Shown: positions 1-6,191, numbered from the stretch's first letter. The stretch is 7,634 bases of DNA from Sulfurimonas sp. (GCA_021161305.1 JAGHAW010000190.1:1-7634); one strand, 5' to 3'. Made by a program: numbers and translations. Notes: generated by a model not told the origin, from the sequence alone.

Positions 1-72
1 GGAAGTCTTGATAGCAATATTAAAAAGAAAGATTTTAGCAATCTTTTTATTCAAGTTAGAAAGGAGAGATAG
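1..72 (+). CDS. C-terminal tail of an upstream gene (partial), possibly a CsgG-family lipoprotein
   Basis: The first reading frame is open from the window edge to a TAG at 70-72, encoding 23 residues that end in IQVRKER. The TAG shares its last base with the GTG start of the next gene, in the tight spacing seen through the rest of this operon, which favours a real gene end. The second frame is also open here, so openness alone is weak evidence. The identity cannot be read from so short a tail. The CsgG suggestion rests only on context: DUF4810 and DUF799 genes, both downstream here, sit next to a CsgG/HfaB-type gene in Neisseria and other proteobacteria. That part is inference. Confidence 0.45.
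   Translation, partial: GSLDSNIKKKDFSNLFIQVRKER
61..66 (+). promoter_or_regulatory. Ribosome binding site that fixes a GTG start
   Basis: AAGGAG lies 5 bases before the GTG at 72. It is a near-perfect Shine-Dalgarno sequence and sits inside the last codons of the preceding frame. It supports GTG at 72 as the start, in agreement with the lipoprotein signal peptide that begins right there. Confidence 0.7.
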
Positions 73-371
73 TGAAGAAATTATTAATAGCTCTTTCGCT
101 TTTGTTGGTTTTAATAAGTAGTGGATGTGGATATAAAGAGGGAGTTTTAAGTGAGGAGAGAGAATCTTCTATCTACTTTTCAGGTAATACAAGAGGATTA
201 ACCGTTTCCATAGATGGTGGAGAAGAGTTTAAGGTAAGTCCAGGTCGTAATAATCAATATAGAATCAAACCGGGTAAGCATGATATTCGTGTTTATCGTG
301 GAGAAAATATTATAGTTGACCGTAGAATTTATCTTGGTGACGGAGTTGCCAAAGAGATAGGAGTTCATTAA
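72..371 (+). CDS. Small PEGA-like lipoprotein (99 aa)
   Basis: Predicted exported lipoprotein of unknown function. Residues 1-19 form a lipoprotein signal peptide: KK at positions 2-3, a hydrophobic stretch rich in Leu/Ile/Val, then SSGC with the lipidated cysteine at 19. The -3 position is Ser, a weaker match to the lipobox than in the next two genes. From about residue 43 to the end, the pattern VSIDG, a Gly/Asn-rich turn, YRIKPGKH, alternating hydrophobics (IRVYRGENIIVDRRIYL) and a closing KEIGV resembles a small beta-sandwich of the PEGA type. The start is GTG, set by a strong AAGGAG. The stop at 369-371 directly abuts the next ATG, so the gene is second in a lipoprotein operon. The mature protein is probably anchored to a membrane facing the periplasm and may be an accessory subunit for its neighbours. 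The fold assignment is by pattern only. Confidence 0.8.
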   Translation: MKKLLIALSLLLVLISSGCGYKEGVLSEERESSIYFSGNTRGLTVSIDGGEEFKVSPGRNNQYRIKPGKHDIRVYRGENIIVDRRIYLGDGVAKEIGVH

Positions 372-752
372 ATGATAAGTAGTAGATATATTAAGCTTTT
401 ATCAGCTGTAGCGATTAGCTTTTTTATAGTAGGTTGTGGAGGACCAAAACCTCTCTATGTTTATGGTGATTATAGTGATAGTTACTATGCGTATAAAAAG
501 GATATGAGTCCAGAATCAATGCTTGAACTTCAAAAAGTGATAGAAGAGGCGATAGAAGAGGTAGGAGATAGTAGGTCTGGACGCGTTGCACCTGGTATGT
601 ATGCAAATCTTGGTTATATATATCTTAAGAGTGGCAAAGCAAAAGAGGCAGTTGAGAGTTTTAACAAAGAGAAGTCTATCTATCCAGAATCGGCACACTT
701 TATGAACCGAATAATCAAAAAAGTTGAATTAGCCCAAGGTGATGAAAAATGA
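372..752 (+). CDS. DUF4810 family lipoprotein (126 aa)
   Basis: Residues 1-22 are a clean lipoprotein signal peptide ending FIVGC, with the lipidated Cys at 22. The mature part starts GGPKPLYVYGDYSDSYYAYKK, matching the W/YGxYe...YyxY opening typical of DUF4810. Residues 48-63 form a helix rich in Glu. Residues 74-107 (APGMYANLGYIYLKSGKA, then AVESFNKEKSIYPES) match the family signature and read like one TPR hairpin; FMNRIIKK follows. In the family, such proteins are encoded beside DUF799 and CsgG-family genes and are thought to be outer-membrane lipoproteins; their molecular role is not established. AGGAG at 359-363 is 8 bases before the ATG. The end overlaps the next gene by four bases (ATGA), implying translational coupling and perhaps matched amounts of the two proteins. 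Confidence 0.88.
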   Translation: MISSRYIKLLSAVAISFFIVGCGGPKPLYVYGDYSDSYYAYKKDMSPESMLELQKVIEEAIEEVGDSRSGRVAPGMYANLGYIYLKSGKAKEAVESFNKEKSIYPESAHFMNRIIKKVELAQGDEK

Positions 753-1435
753 TAAATATAAAATTACTTGCAATCCCAGCACTATTTGTTGCAATGTTAA
801 TCATCTCGGGATGTGCACCAAAGCTTGTAACAAAGGGCGATGCATTTCCTAAGATGTATGAAGAACAACCTCGCTCTCTTTTAATCCTTCCTCCTATGAA
901 TGAGAGTACGGATGCAGAGGCTAAAGGCTACTATATGACAACTGTTGAAATGCCTTTTGCTTTGATGGGTTACTATACATTTCCAGTTGAAATGGTTAGT
1001 GATATTATGAAGCAAGAGGGTGTTTATGATACTGAACTGCTTTATAATATGCCATTGAATAAATTCAATGAGTATTTTGGAGCAGATGCTGTACTTTATA
1101 CTCATATTAAGAAATGGGATGTCTCTTATATGGTTGTCTCATCAAGTCTAACGGTTTCTATTGAGGCAGAGATAGTATCTACTAAAACCTCTCAGCAGTT
1201 ATGGAAATATACTGGTACAATAGTAGTTGATCTTAGTGGTGGAAACTCTGGTGGTTCGTTAGCTGGGTTAGTTGCTAGTGCTATTGCAACAGCTATCAAT
1301 ACAGCTGCAGCAGACTATGTAAAATATGCTCGTGTTGCTAATAATAGGTTGATATATACTCTTCCTGTCGGACCATATCATGAACAGCATCTCAAAGATC
1401 AAAGTATTGAGTTGTATGATCAAAGAAAAAAATAA
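749..1435 (+). CDS. DUF799 / GNA1162-family lipoprotein (228 aa)
   Basis: Lipoprotein signal peptide at residues 1-22 ends IISGC, with lipidated Cys at 22. The mature protein carries the hallmarks of the family of Neisseria surface antigen GNA1162: RSLLILPPMNEST (42-54), a segment on Met/Pro/Phe and GYYTFPVEMV (74-83), then MPLNKFNEYFGADAVLYTHIKKW (101-123) and a beta-rich stretch to LWKYTG (151-156). A Gly/Ser-rich and Ala-rich segment (164-190) follows, then YARVANNRLIYTLPVGPYH. The mixed alpha/beta layout recalls the CsgG/TolB-N-like fold, consistent with a periplasmic subunit that assembles with an outer-membrane partner. ATG overlaps the previous stop; AAGGTG at 736-741 could serve as ribosome binding site. 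Last gene of the operon; its stop is one base from the convergent holA stop. Family assignment is strong; function is unknown. Confidence 0.9.
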   Translation: MINIKLLAIPALFVAMLIISGCAPKLVTKGDAFPKMYEEQPRSLLILPPMNESTDAEAKGYYMTTVEMPFALMGYYTFPVEMVSDIMKQEGVYDTELLYNMPLNKFNEYFGADAVLYTHIKKWDVSYMVVSSSLTVSIEAEIVSTKTSQQLWKYTGTIVVDLSGGNSGGSLAGLVASAIATAINTAAADYVKYARVANNRLIYTLPVGPYHEQHLKDQSIELYDQRKK

Positions 1436-1436
1436 A

Positions 1437-2405
1437 TTATATTAACTTTTCAATACGAATAAGCGTAGATAATAAAATAGCATTTTTATCTACACTTGAG
1501 CTTTTCATTTTAAGTTCACTTTCAAGTAGTAGTTCGTGAAGTTTATAGTAAGTATTTGGTTTAAATTTTAGTGATAGTGCAGCTTTTTCATCAACTACAA
1601 ATTTTGGGGCGTAGTATCCTAAAATCTCTAAAGCGTTTGGGGTGCCGTTTACTCTTATGTAGATGTTGAACATATAGAGTTGTGTTAGGTAAGCTGTTAT
1701 GGCAGTTATGATTCTTATCTCATCTTCTCCGTGTTCCAAAATATTTTTCAAATCATCTCTGAAATCTTTTTTATGTAAGAGTTTTTTTATCAGGTCATCT
1801 ATATTTATCTGTGCAAGTCCAAAAACTAGATTGTCTATATCTTTGGTTGTTATCGCTCTGTCATAAACTCTGAATTTATCTATCTCATTGCAAGATAGTG
1901 CAACATCTCCATTGTGAATATGTAGAAGATGTGAGATAGAGTATTTGTCAATATTTACATTTTTTTCTTTAGCAACTTCGGCTACAATATTTTGTGCTTC
2001 ATAATCTTTTGGATGAAAAAATCTTACGCTCATCGTAGAATTTTTTGCAAAAGCTTTTTTGTTGTTATATGTTTTATGGTCACTTCCGTAGTAAGCATAA
2101 ATAAATAGATTGTCACTATTTTTTTCACAGTAATCTATGAGAATATCTAACTCTTTTTTTGGAACTTTTTTTTCACTTTTTATGATTAAAATGTTATTGC
2201 CACCAAAGAGTGAAGCTTGGGAGAGGTGAGCTTTTGCAGAGTTAAAATCATATTCATCATGGTAAAAAGATAAAACAGAAGCATCATCAATATTTGAGAG
2301 CATTTTTGTGTACATATCTATAAGAAAACTGCTTTCTCCAAAAAAGACAAAACTGTTTGAAATTTTGCCACTTTTTATATAGTTGTCTAGTTCACTCTTA
2401 TACAT
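1437..2405 (-). CDS. holA: DNA polymerase III subunit delta
   Basis: Clamp-loader subunit that opens the beta sliding clamp and loads it on primed DNA. Seen with ATG at 2405 as start (322 aa): N-terminal FVFFGESSFL (19-28) at the place of the degenerate P-loop of delta, SLFGGNNILIIKSEKK (65-80) as the 'SLF...rLVvv' element, FFHPKDY (129-135), and LSCNEIDKF (170-178), the L.NEl.KL motif of the second domain. A C-terminal helical region (about 205-322) fits the oligomerisation domain. Length is slightly below the E. coli protein (343 aa). The start is uncertain: an in-frame TTG at 2414 and ATG at 2408 give 325 or 323 residues. None has a good Shine-Dalgarno, and all overlap the end of rnr (by 8 bases for the chosen start), so translation probably depends on ribosomes finishing rnr. 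MYKSE is the opening I would expect for relatives. Confidence 0.9.
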   Translation of the reverse strand: MYKSELDNYIKSGKISNSFVFFGESSFLIDMYTKMLSNIDDASVLSFYHDEYDFNSAKAHLSQASLFGGNNILIIKSEKKVPKKELDILIDYCEKNSDNLFIYAYYGSDHKTYNNKKAFAKNSTMSVRFFHPKDYEAQNIVAEVAKEKNVNIDKYSISHLLHIHNGDVALSCNEIDKFRVYDRAITTKDIDNLVFGLAQINIDDLIKKLLHKKDFRDDLKNILEHGEDEIRIITAITAYLTQLYMFNIYIRVNGTPNALEILGYYAPKFVVDEKAALSLKFKPNTYYKLHELLLESELKMKSSSVDKNAILLSTLIRIEKLI

Positions 2406-4344
2406 CATCCCCAACTTTTTTCACAACTGAGGCAAATATCTTAGCTTTGGCAATGTCAACTCTCTCTATCTTAACTATTACATCTTCAAAAAGAACGACA
2501 TTTTCACTTGAAGTGATGTTTAGTCTTGCTCCTTGAATCTCATCATGAAGTTCAGCTTTTACCTCTGGGTCAGTTCCACTTATGCGAGCTTTAAACTCTT
2601 TGTTTAGGTTAGCTTCAGCCCATCTTGCAAATTTTCTTTGTTCAAACTCAACTTCTATGGTGCTTGCCTCTCTCTCTTTTTCACTTATAGTCATAGCTAA
2701 CGATTCTATGTTCCTTAAAACATAGGAGCCTTCTTCTGTATCATTGTTGTTTATAGCTTTTAAAAGTCTATGTACAATTAAGTCAGAATATCTTCTAATA
2801 GGCGAAGTAAAATGAGTATAAGCTTCAAAGCCGAGTCCAAAGTGTCCAGAGTTAAGAGGTGCGTATCTAGCTTGCATTTGTGAGCGAATGATAAGAGTAT
2901 CAACTTCAGCTTCTAAATCCATCTCTTTAGCTTGTTTTTGAATGTTTGTGATAGTCTCTTTAAGAGAATTTTTTATATCTATAAACATACCAATTCCGGC
3001 TAGTTCTTGGTATAGTTTTTGAAGTTTTGCCTGACTTGGCGGTTCATGGATTCTAAAGATACCTCTCTCAAACTTTGCTGCAGCTTCTTTGTTGGCTAAA
3101 AGCATACAGTCCTCTATAAGAGCATGAGATGGAGTCTCCTCCGCTTGGCTTGTGGAAACAATATTAGAATCTTCATCTAACTCCATCTCCAACTCTGTTG
3201 AGCGAAAATCATAACCAACTTTAAGTCTTTTTGCTTTTAGTCTATCTGTAACTACTCTTAGCTTTGTAATATAAGCAAATATCTTTTTCTCTTCACTATT
3301 TTTAGCTTTTAATTTCCCATCAAAAAAGTCATCTATCTCTTCATAGTTAAATCTTCTATCAGAGTGTATAATTGCTTCATAAACTTTTGACCTGCTAACT
3401 TCTAAACTATCTAAATCCAATTTCATTTCAAAAACATAAGATAGCCTATCTACATGAGGTTGAAGTGAACATAAAGTTTCACTAAGTTGGCGAGGTAACA
3501 TAGGGATAGAGCGATGAGGCAGATAGATAGAAAAACTTCTGTAAATTGCTTCATTATCCAAGGCACCAAAAGGTTTTACATACTCACTAACATCTGCGAT
3601 AGCCACATAGAGAGTAGTGTTTTTATCATCCCAATAAATTGCATCATCATAATCTTTTGCAGTTACAGGGTCGATGGTACAAAAAGGCAGATCTCTTAAA
3701 TCTGTTCTGTTTGGATATTTTTTAGTCTCAACGCTTTTAAATGATGAAGCAATTTTAAGTACCTCTTCATCAAATTCATCATGTTTGTTAAATTGTGCAA
3801 GAACTATAAGTTCATCAACTTTGGGGTCTTTAATGTTACCAAGTTTTTCCATAATGGAGTTTTCTTGATTGTTTATCTTAAAAACATCGCCAACTTGGTA
3901 AGTGTTTAGTTCATTTTCACTAAGTTCTGCTCCAGCTGGGTAATCAGTTCTTAAATCAACTAAAGATTTTTTCCCATTTTTTGAGATGATATAAGCTACA
4001 CTATAACTCTGTGCACGACCTACTATCTCTGCAATTTTTGCACTTGGAGTTCCACGACTTCCTAGTAATCTTTGAGCGATTATAAGGTCTCCCTCTTTAG
4101 CAATTCCCAAATCATTTTCGCCTATAAAAAGGTCACGAATATTTTCACCAATCACATTTAAGTATGCAGTTCCTTTTTGAACAAGACCTAAAGTGCCGGC
4201 ACGGTATTTAGAGTTAAACTTATATATATTTTCTTTTTTAGTGATATATTTTTTAGCTAAGAAGTTTTTGATATGTGGCATCTCATTAGTGGAGATGTCT
4301 TGCTCACTCAAACCAAGAGTGAGTCGAATAAGTAGAGATTTCAA
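2398..4344 (-). CDS. rnr: Ribonuclease R (3'-5' exoribonuclease, RNB family)
   Basis: Processive 3'-to-5' exoribonuclease of the RNase II/R family, degrading structured and defective RNA in the cytoplasm. Length 648 aa, as in Helicobacter, against about 813 in E. coli: the N-terminal helix-turn-helix region and the long lysine-rich tail are missing. Order of parts: short N-terminus, OB/cold-shock-like domains at about 45-110 and 120-185, RNB catalytic domain at about 211-530, and a weak S1-like domain at about 584-641. The catalytic loop CTIDPVTAKDYDDAI (222-236) has the four metal-binding Asp at 225, 231, 233 and 234. HFTSPIRRYSDL (511-522) holds the conserved Arg residues near the active site. 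The start is TTG at 4344: the frame has a stop at 4378-4380 and no ATG between. There is no recognisable Shine-Dalgarno. It follows the HDOD gene by 8 bases and overlaps holA. Confidence 0.93.
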   Translation of the reverse strand: MKSLLIRLTLGLSEQDISTNEMPHIKNFLAKKYITKKENIYKFNSKYRAGTLGLVQKGTAYLNVIGENIRDLFIGENDLGIAKEGDLIIAQRLLGSRGTPSAKIAEIVGRAQSYSVAYIISKNGKKSLVDLRTDYPAGAELSENELNTYQVGDVFKINNQENSIMEKLGNIKDPKVDELIVLAQFNKHDEFDEEVLKIASSFKSVETKKYPNRTDLRDLPFCTIDPVTAKDYDDAIYWDDKNTTLYVAIADVSEYVKPFGALDNEAIYRSFSIYLPHRSIPMLPRQLSETLCSLQPHVDRLSYVFEMKLDLDSLEVSRSKVYEAIIHSDRRFNYEEIDDFFDGKLKAKNSEEKKIFAYITKLRVVTDRLKAKRLKVGYDFRSTELEMELDEDSNIVSTSQAEETPSHALIEDCMLLANKEAAAKFERGIFRIHEPPSQAKLQKLYQELAGIGMFIDIKNSLKETITNIQKQAKEMDLEAEVDTLIIRSQMQARYAPLNSGHFGLGFEAYTHFTSPIRRYSDLIVHRLLKAINNNDTEEGSYVLRNIESLAMTISEKEREASTIEVEFEQRKFARWAEANLNKEFKARISGTDPEVKAELHDEIQGARLNITSSENVVLFEDVIVKIERVDIAKAKIFASVVKKVGDDV

Positions 4345-4352
4345 GTTTTGAG

Positions 4353-5153
4353 TTATTTTACATTTTCTATGGCAGTTTCAAAGCTTTCCATATCAAGATT
4401 GTATTTTTCAACAAGAACTTTTGCAGCAGCAACACTATCATCAGTGATAAGACCATTTATCGGAACAGCTACACGCACAACATTCAAAATTTGTGCAGCT
4501 TTTTTGTCTTCATCTTCTGCTTGATTAGGATTTGTACAGTTTCTTATAACATCAACAAGTCCCTCTTCAAATCTCCAGTGAGAAAATATGGTGGCACTGA
4601 CTTCAGGAGTATCAGCCCCAACTATTTCTCTCTCAGCAGCTTCTACATCTTGAAGGTTTGCTATTGCATCACGAAATATCTCTTGCTGTCCATCAGTTAT
4701 GATTTGTTGAGCTATAAGAACTTTACCTATTTCAACAAGGAACGCTGCCGGTGAGAGTACGCCCATCAGTTTGTTTTCTTTTCTTATACACCATGAAATC
4801 ATAAGTCCATGCTGTTTTTTTGAGAGTGCAGAGAACATATCGTTGTTAATTCCATAAGGCGAGAGGTCAAGGGAGAAGCTTTTTTTAACGATAGATGCTA
4901 GAGCAAAACCTCTAACCGTACCCATGCCAAAGAGTCCAACTGCTTGAGATATTGCGTTAATTTCACGGCTAAAACCATAGAGTGGAGAGTTTGCAGCTTT
5001 TAAGATATCTGCTGTTAAAAGAGGGTCTTTTTCTAAAATCTTAACCATATCGTTAAAAGTACTATCCGGATCTTGATAAACCGCTTCTATTTTCATAGCA
5101 GATTCCGGAAGAGGTGGAAGCTGTTTTATTTTTTTTAATATTTCTTCAGTCAT
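4353..5153 (-). CDS. HDOD domain protein (266 aa)
   Basis: Predicted cytoplasmic signalling protein made of one HDOD domain, a non-catalytic relative of HD phosphohydrolases. Residues 10-21 (KQLPPLPESAMK) are the classic HDOD opening; KILEKDPLLTADILKAANSPLYGFSREI (38-65) and SQAVGLFGMGTVRGFAL (69-85) are the next conserved blocks. Where a catalytic HD-GYP protein would have a His-Asp pair before IGK, this protein reads AFLVEIGKVLIAQQ (137-150), so the metal-binding doublet is absent. A C-terminal region (185-266) has SHWRFEEGLVDVIRNC and helices. ATG at 5153 is preceded only by a weak AGTGAG. It leads the unit with rnr and holA. HDOD proteins act in regulation, often without a known ligand; the specific role here is unknown. 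Confidence 0.92.
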   Translation of the reverse strand: MTEEILKKIKQLPPLPESAMKIEAVYQDPDSTFNDMVKILEKDPLLTADILKAANSPLYGFSREINAISQAVGLFGMGTVRGFALASIVKKSFSLDLSPYGINNDMFSALSKKQHGLMISWCIRKENKLMGVLSPAAFLVEIGKVLIAQQIITDGQQEIFRDAIANLQDVEAAEREIVGADTPEVSATIFSHWRFEEGLVDVIRNCTNPNQAEDEDKKAAQILNVVRVAVPINGLITDDSVAAAKVLVEKYNLDMESFETAIENVK

Positions 5154-5188
5154 AATTTCTCACTTGGAATTAGTTTTTGCGTAATTTT

Positions 5189-5194
5189 TATAAT
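5189..5194 (+). promoter_or_regulatory. -10 box of a candidate promoter for the 109-aa gene and greB
   Basis: TATAAT at 5189-5194 is a perfect -10 box. TTGGAA at 5164-5169 could be a -35 box but lies 19 bases away, wider than ideal. Transcription would begin near 5201 and give a leader of about 80 bases, almost pure A/T with no evident structure. Confidence 0.45.
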
Positions 5195-5198
5195 TATA
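5193..5198 (-). promoter_or_regulatory. -10 box of a candidate promoter for HDOD-rnr-holA
   Basis: On the minus strand 5198-5193 reads TATAAT, a perfect sigma70 -10 box, about 39 bases before the ATG of the HDOD gene. I see no good -35 box 17 bases upstream (the position reads GAAATA), which is common in Campylobacterota. The box overlaps by two bases the TATAAT of the opposite strand. Confidence 0.45.
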
Positions 5199-5227
5199 GT
5201 CAATAGAAATAAAAATATTTCTGAATG

Positions 5228-5256
5228 TTTACAAAAAACTGTTATTATTTTTAAAT
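5228..5256 (+). promoter_or_regulatory. Alternative candidate promoter close to the 109-aa gene
   Basis: TTTACA at 5228-5233 matches the -35 consensus in five of six bases and is followed after exactly 17 bases by TTAAAT (5251-5256), four of six for -10. A transcript from here would have a leader of only about 18 bases yet still include the Shine-Dalgarno AAGGA at 5268-5272. It competes with the TATAAT at 5189 as the main promoter; in such A/T-rich DNA chance matches are frequent. Confidence 0.3.
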
Positions 5257-5280
5257 AATAATTTAAAAAGGAATAAAAAA

Positions 5281-5610
5281 ATGCAAAGAGATGCTATGTT
5301 AACACAACTTGGTTATATGCCAAATGAAGCTTTAATTAGTCAATTGGAAAGAATTGAGAAAAATACTGTTGGGTATGAGAAAATTCAAAAACATATTATG
5401 GATTTGCATGACCATCTGAAAGTTGATGGTTCATTTGTAGCACTATCAAACTCCGAAGATGTATTTAAGATAAAAGTAGAAGCAGAAAGTGAAGAGTTAT
5501 CAAAAGAAGCACATGAAAAAATCAAGCATTTTAGTGATAAATTTAAAGTTGATGTAAATAAATTAGATAATAAAGAAACTTACTACATAGTGGGTTTTAA
5601 CCATCAGTAA
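5281..5610 (+). CDS. Uncharacterised protein, 109 aa, upstream of the Gre factor
   Basis: I do not recognise the family. No signal peptide, membrane segment, cysteine or metal motif is visible, so it is probably a small soluble cytoplasmic protein, slightly acidic. The pattern suggests a helical N-terminal half (about 15-47, with charged and hydrophobic residues spaced as in amphipathic helices: ISQLERIEKN, YEKIQKHIMDLHDHL). A compact C-terminal half follows: strands near 51-56 and 61-67, a long charged helix 70-88 and strands near 89-95 and 100-106 ending YYIVGFNHQ. AAGGA at 5268-5272 is 8 bases before the ATG. Codon use resembles its neighbours, so there is no sign of transfer. It is 7 bases from the Gre gene, implying one transcript and possibly a linked role in transcription; that link is inference. 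Confidence 0.8.
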   Translation: MQRDAMLTQLGYMPNEALISQLERIEKNTVGYEKIQKHIMDLHDHLKVDGSFVALSNSEDVFKIKVEAESEELSKEAHEKIKHFSDKFKVDVNKLDNKETYYIVGFNHQ

Positions 5611-5617
5611 AGAGCCT

Positions 5618-6130
5618 ATGAGTATAGAGGGTTATGACCTTTTAGTAGAAGAGTTTAAATTTTTGCTAGAGGTAGAAAAACCTAAAACTGCAGAGGAAAA
5701 ACTCGTAGCAGCAGCCCAAGGTGATAGAAGTGAAAACGCTGATTATCACGCTGCAAAAGAGAAGCTTCGTTTTATAGATAAACGCCTTTTTTATCTAAAT
5801 GCCATGATTCAAAAAGCACAAATCATAGACCCTTCAAAATTTTCACATGACAAGGTTAGTTTTGGCAGTAGTGTGAAGATAATTAATCTCGATACAGATG
5901 AAGAAGAACTGTTTACTCTTTGTGGTGTTTTGGAGAGTGAACCAGAAAATGGACTAATCTCAATCCACTCACCCTTAGCAAAAGCAATGATGGGAAAAGG
6001 TGTAGACGATGAGTTTATTTTAAAACTTCCACATCTCAAGAAAGAGTATGAAATTTTAGAAATAGAGTATAAAAATATCTTTTCACTAAAGAAAACTGTA
6101 CGAACAAAAAAAGATTTTTCTTTTCATTAA
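5618..6130 (+). CDS. greB: GreA/GreB family transcript-cleavage factor, GreB-like
   Basis: Binds the RNA polymerase secondary channel and stimulates cleavage of backtracked RNA so that elongation can resume. The N-terminal coiled-coil carries GDRSENADY at 35-43, the tip motif with catalytic acidic residues Asp36 and Glu39 (D41 and E44 in E. coli GreA). The Arg in GDRSENADY, KEKLRFIDKRLFYLNAMI (47-64) and IIDPS (69-73) resemble GreB rather than GreA, which usually has GDLxENAEY. The C-terminal FKBP-like domain shows VSFGSSVKI (80-88) and ISIHSPLAKAMMGKGVDDEF (114-133), then KEYEILEIEY (142-151). About 19 residues follow, rich in Lys (residues 152-170), a modest extension over E. coli GreB (158 aa). 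ATG comes 7 bases after the previous stop with only a weak AAGAG before it. A second Gre gene elsewhere is likely but not visible here. Confidence 0.88.
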   Translation: MSIEGYDLLVEEFKFLLEVEKPKTAEEKLVAAAQGDRSENADYHAAKEKLRFIDKRLFYLNAMIQKAQIIDPSKFSHDKVSFGSSVKIINLDTDEEELFTLCGVLESEPENGLISIHSPLAKAMMGKGVDDEFILKLPHLKKEYEILEIEYKNIFSLKKTVRTKKDFSFH

Positions 6131-6191
6131 AACCTTGACTTAACTCATTCCAAGTTTTAAAAAAAAAGGAATAATTTAATGTGAAAGGGGC

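Noticed and set aside
26..48. Hairpin with arms AAAGATT (28-34) and AATCTTT (40-46), followed by T residues, resembling a weak terminator.
   Set aside because: The arms have one G-C pair each and the hairpin lies inside the likely end of the upstream coding frame, just ahead of a co-directional gene that overlaps that frame. A terminator there would cut the operon.
881..1105. Minus-strand frame of 74 codons opposite the DUF799 gene, and similar short frames opposite the DUF4810, rnr and HDOD genes.
   Set aside because: All lie fully inside well-supported genes and encode low-complexity or Cys/Ile/Ser-rich peptides typical of antisense reading.
1397..1426. Two copies of GATCAAAG near the end of the DUF799 gene.
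   Set aside because: Both lie in coding sequence and simply reflect two Asp-Gln codon pairs; eight bases twice is not meaningful in this composition.
5164..5181. Sigma54-like site: TTGGAA followed by TTTTGC on the plus strand.
   Set aside because: There are 11 bases between the GG and GC instead of the required 10, and sigma54 promoters tolerate almost no spacing change. The rest of the consensus is also poor.
6129..6158. Imperfect inverted repeat after greB (AAAACCTTG and CAAGTTTT), a possible terminator.
   Set aside because: The stem has a bulge and only about two G-C pairs, the loop is 14 bases, and the T-run is just four before a run of A. Too weak to call a Rho-independent terminator.
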